Under the pieces are notes generated by a model that did no database searches, was not told the origin of the DNA, and saw nothing but the letters and a program-made list of their open reading frames with translations. This document shows positions 62,461-64,000 of a stretch of DNA of 64,000 nt, piece by piece. Each line of letters opens with the position of its first letter. Within the stretch, counting starts at the first letter, position 1. The stretch spans positions 310,001 through 374,000 of the forward strand of contig CBDETM010000002.1 of the NCBI GenBank assembly GCA_965242905.1, written 5' to 3'. The stretch comes from Bin5 sp965242905 (GTDB taxonomy: Bacteria > Chloroflexota > Anaerolineae > Caldilineales > Caldilineaceae). Made by a program: the position numbers and the translations under genes.

Positions 62461-64000
62461 CTATTCTTCGCTGACCTCTACGATAATCCAATCGGTTCCC
62501 GTCCGGCCGAAGGTCTCGGGCGCGTACATTTCCTCTGCCTTGGCTGGGGGCGCAACGAAGGCGCCTGGCGTGGTGGCGCGGGCCAGGTAGCTGTACTCGT
62601 AGACGCCGGCCCACAGATAGGGGGTGAAGGCCTCGGCGCGTTCGTCGCGCAGGTTCTGGTGTTGATACCAGCTGCCCCACCAGCGGCGCCCCGTCCGGGT
62701 CCTGTTGGAATCCCTGGGGGGTTCAGCGGTTACGGCCAGATCCGGGTTAAGTATCTCCAAGCCGGCCGGCAGGTGGTCCACCAGAGCAACGTGGACGCGG
62801 CGGGAGGGAGCTGCCATTGTCAGTCTAACCCTCACGCGGGCTCCAGCGCGGATGTGCCAGACTCCATCTTCATCGCGACTAACGTCGGCGGGATCGTCCA
62901 CAGCCTCGTAGATGCGCTCGACGGTGAAGCCGTGGTCGGCCGGTCCCAAGCTGAGGTTGATGGGGGCGTACCGGAGGCCCAACCGGTAATAGAGCCGGCC
63001 CTGGCCCTCTTTCTGGACTATCAAGGGCAGGTCACCCTCTGCGCCTAGTGCACCTTCGTGCAGGAATTGCATGGGCAGGGAAAGGCCTACGTTTTCCGCC
63101 GAACGACCCTGGAAGGCGCGTCTAGCTGCGAACTGTTCGCCCAACCAGATTCTAGCGACGAAATCGGGAGTCTGGGATTCGAAGGCTTGGAAATACCTGT
63201 CCATTGCCAACAGCACCCAGACGTTTTCCTGGGTATTGCCCCAGCGGCCGGCGGTTCGATGGCCCAGCAGGCCGCGTACTAGCTTGGCTATCAGGTCGCT
63301 GTCGGGCTGGTCAACCACAAGTGCCTCCAAAAGGACAGCATCGGAACGGCGGCTTGAGTGGAGCAAGAGGTAGTCGCCGTCGCTATAGCCGGACGCTACC
63401 GTTGCTGCGCCCGCTGTTTCGGTCACGCGGTTGGTGATGAATCGCCGCATTTCGGTTACGGTGGACTGGGAGCCAGCATCGCCGGTCAAGACGAAGAGCA
63501 GCCAGCCGATGCTTTCCAGAGAGAGGTTTTCCAGTCCCGCTTCCCTAACCAGCGACCGAGCCTTGGCAGGATCTTCGTCTCTGAGCAGTTTGCGGACATA
63601 CAGGGCATAGGAGGAGAGTCCACGGCGGGCGTCGATGGCGTACCAGGAAGGGAAGTGCTGCTCGATATTGCGAAGATAGTCGAGAGAACGGCTCACCATT
63701 TCGTCCGGCACAGTGTACCCTTTCTGACGGGCTCGGGCGAGGGCATGTGCGACATGGACGCTGTGATAGGGCCAGATCTCGCCGCCGCGCCGCCAGATTG
63801 GGAAGCCGCCGCCGTAGTCCTGCATTGCGTGCAGTGTCTGAAGGTCTCTGGCCACTGACTGTTCGATTTCATCCGGGGCAGGCAGGCCCGCGGCGTCGAA
63901 TGCGGCGAGCACGTCACGCAGCGCGGCCACGGCAAGGATGCGGGAAGCGATTTGCTCGGAGGAGTCGAACGGGTATTGAATCAGATAGATGAAGGCGTCT
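62461..64000 (-). CDS. Alpha-2-macroglobulin-like protein, C-terminal part (5' end outside window)
   Basis: 513 codons from position 63999 to the stop at 62461; the start lies beyond the window. The alpha-alpha-barrel domain spans the first 300 residues, and the C-terminal receptor-like segment has AFTPYLWAGVYEYSYLARATTPG and APETFGRTGTD. The thioester region reads YPFDSSEQ, so Ser stands where classical A2M proteins have the Cys of CGEQ. Bacterial A2Ms trap proteases outside the cytoplasm; without the thioester this one cannot bind covalently. Its neighbourhood to the left is not seen. Confidence 0.83.
   Translation of the reverse strand, partial: DAFIYLIQYPFDSSEQIASRILAVAALRDVLAAFDAAGLPAPDEIEQSVARDLQTLHAMQDYGGGFPIWRRGGEIWPYHSVHVAHALARARQKGYTVPDEMVSRSLDYLRNIEQHFPSWYAIDARRGLSSYALYVRKLLRDEDPAKARSLVREAGLENLSLESIGWLLFVLTGDAGSQSTVTEMRRFITNRVTETAGAATVASGYSDGDYLLLHSSRRSDAVLLEALVVDQPDSDLIAKLVRGLLGHRTAGRWGNTQENVWVLLAMDRYFQAFESQTPDFVARIWLGEQFAARRAFQGRSAENVGLSLPMQFLHEGALGAEGDLPLIVQKEGQGRLYYRLGLRYAPINLSLGPADHGFTVERIYEAVDDPADVSRDEDGVWHIRAGARVRVRLTMAAPSRRVHVALVDHLPAGLEILNPDLAVTAEPPRDSNRTRTGRRWWGSWYQHQNLRDERAEAFTPYLWAGVYEYSYLARATTPGAFVAPPAKAEEMYAPETFGRTGTDWIIVEVSEE

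Overview
The window looks like a chromosomal segment from an uncultured Chloroflexota bacterium of the Caldilineae/Anaerolineae type. This is an inference from gene style: lipoprotein signal peptides ending in LAAC, a surface glycoside hydrolase with a FLPxVL-type C-terminal tail, a DUF6504-like protein, Uma2-family genes and an 8-oxoguanine deaminase of the Chloroflexota kind. No rRNA or CRISPR array was seen, and the only intact tRNA is tRNA-Leu(GAG).

Positions 1-13,624 form one rightward catabolic cluster for inositol or a related cyclitol/sugar. It contains a CUT2-type ABC importer (a lipoprotein with two near-identical tandem binding domains, a permease and a half-size ATPase), an SDR dehydrogenase, four Gfo/Idh/MocA oxidoreductases (one close to IolG), the ring-opening TPP hydrolase IolD and the CoA-acylating semialdehyde dehydrogenase IolA/MmsA. 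A Uma2-family gene sits between iolD and iolA. iolB, iolC, iolE and iolJ are not in the window.

Positions 13,625-31,043 are mixed. They hold a 1 kb intergenic stretch with a dispersed repeat, a large membrane-anchored clan GH-A glycoside hydrolase, an MFS exporter, an HpcH/HpaI aldolase, a sarcosine-oxidase-like flavoprotein with a conserved covalent-flavin Cys, purine nucleoside phosphorylase, a double GNAT protein, ProS, a CoA-binding protein, an acyl-CoA ligase, tRNA-Leu and enolase. Between the GNAT gene and proS is a compact promoter, palindrome, 23-codon ORF and terminator unit that looks like a leader or microprotein gene.

Positions 31,264-41,096 carry a cysteine desulfurase, two small or TPR membrane proteins, an SLC13-type permease, a short Rossmann protein, a STAND NTPase with TPR repeats, and groES-groEL with a textbook promoter and a perfect CIRCE operator. 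Positions 41,100-51,215 carry two tandemly duplicated Uma2 genes, an FmdE-like zinc protein, mnmA followed by a small membrane protein that seems to use a CTG start, two overlapping GNAT genes, a glycosyltransferase with dTDP-4-dehydrorhamnose reductase, and an alpha/beta hydrolase.

Positions 51,346-64,000 carry a PLP alpha-oxoamine synthase-type enzyme next to a 'quinate 5-dehydrogenase'-type protein, 8-oxoguanine deaminase, a DHH-CBS-CCA tRNA nucleotidyltransferase fusion, a DgoD-like dehydratase, CoaBC, a nucleotidyltransferase-fold protein, a pRiA4b ORF3-like protein, and the C-terminal part of an alpha-2-macroglobulin-like protein that runs off the window edge.

Three intergenic copies of a roughly 290-350 bp repeat (near 14.1, 27.2 and 50.0 kb) share a nearly invariant 55-bp double-hairpin core. 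They are the clearest structure not explained by genes.
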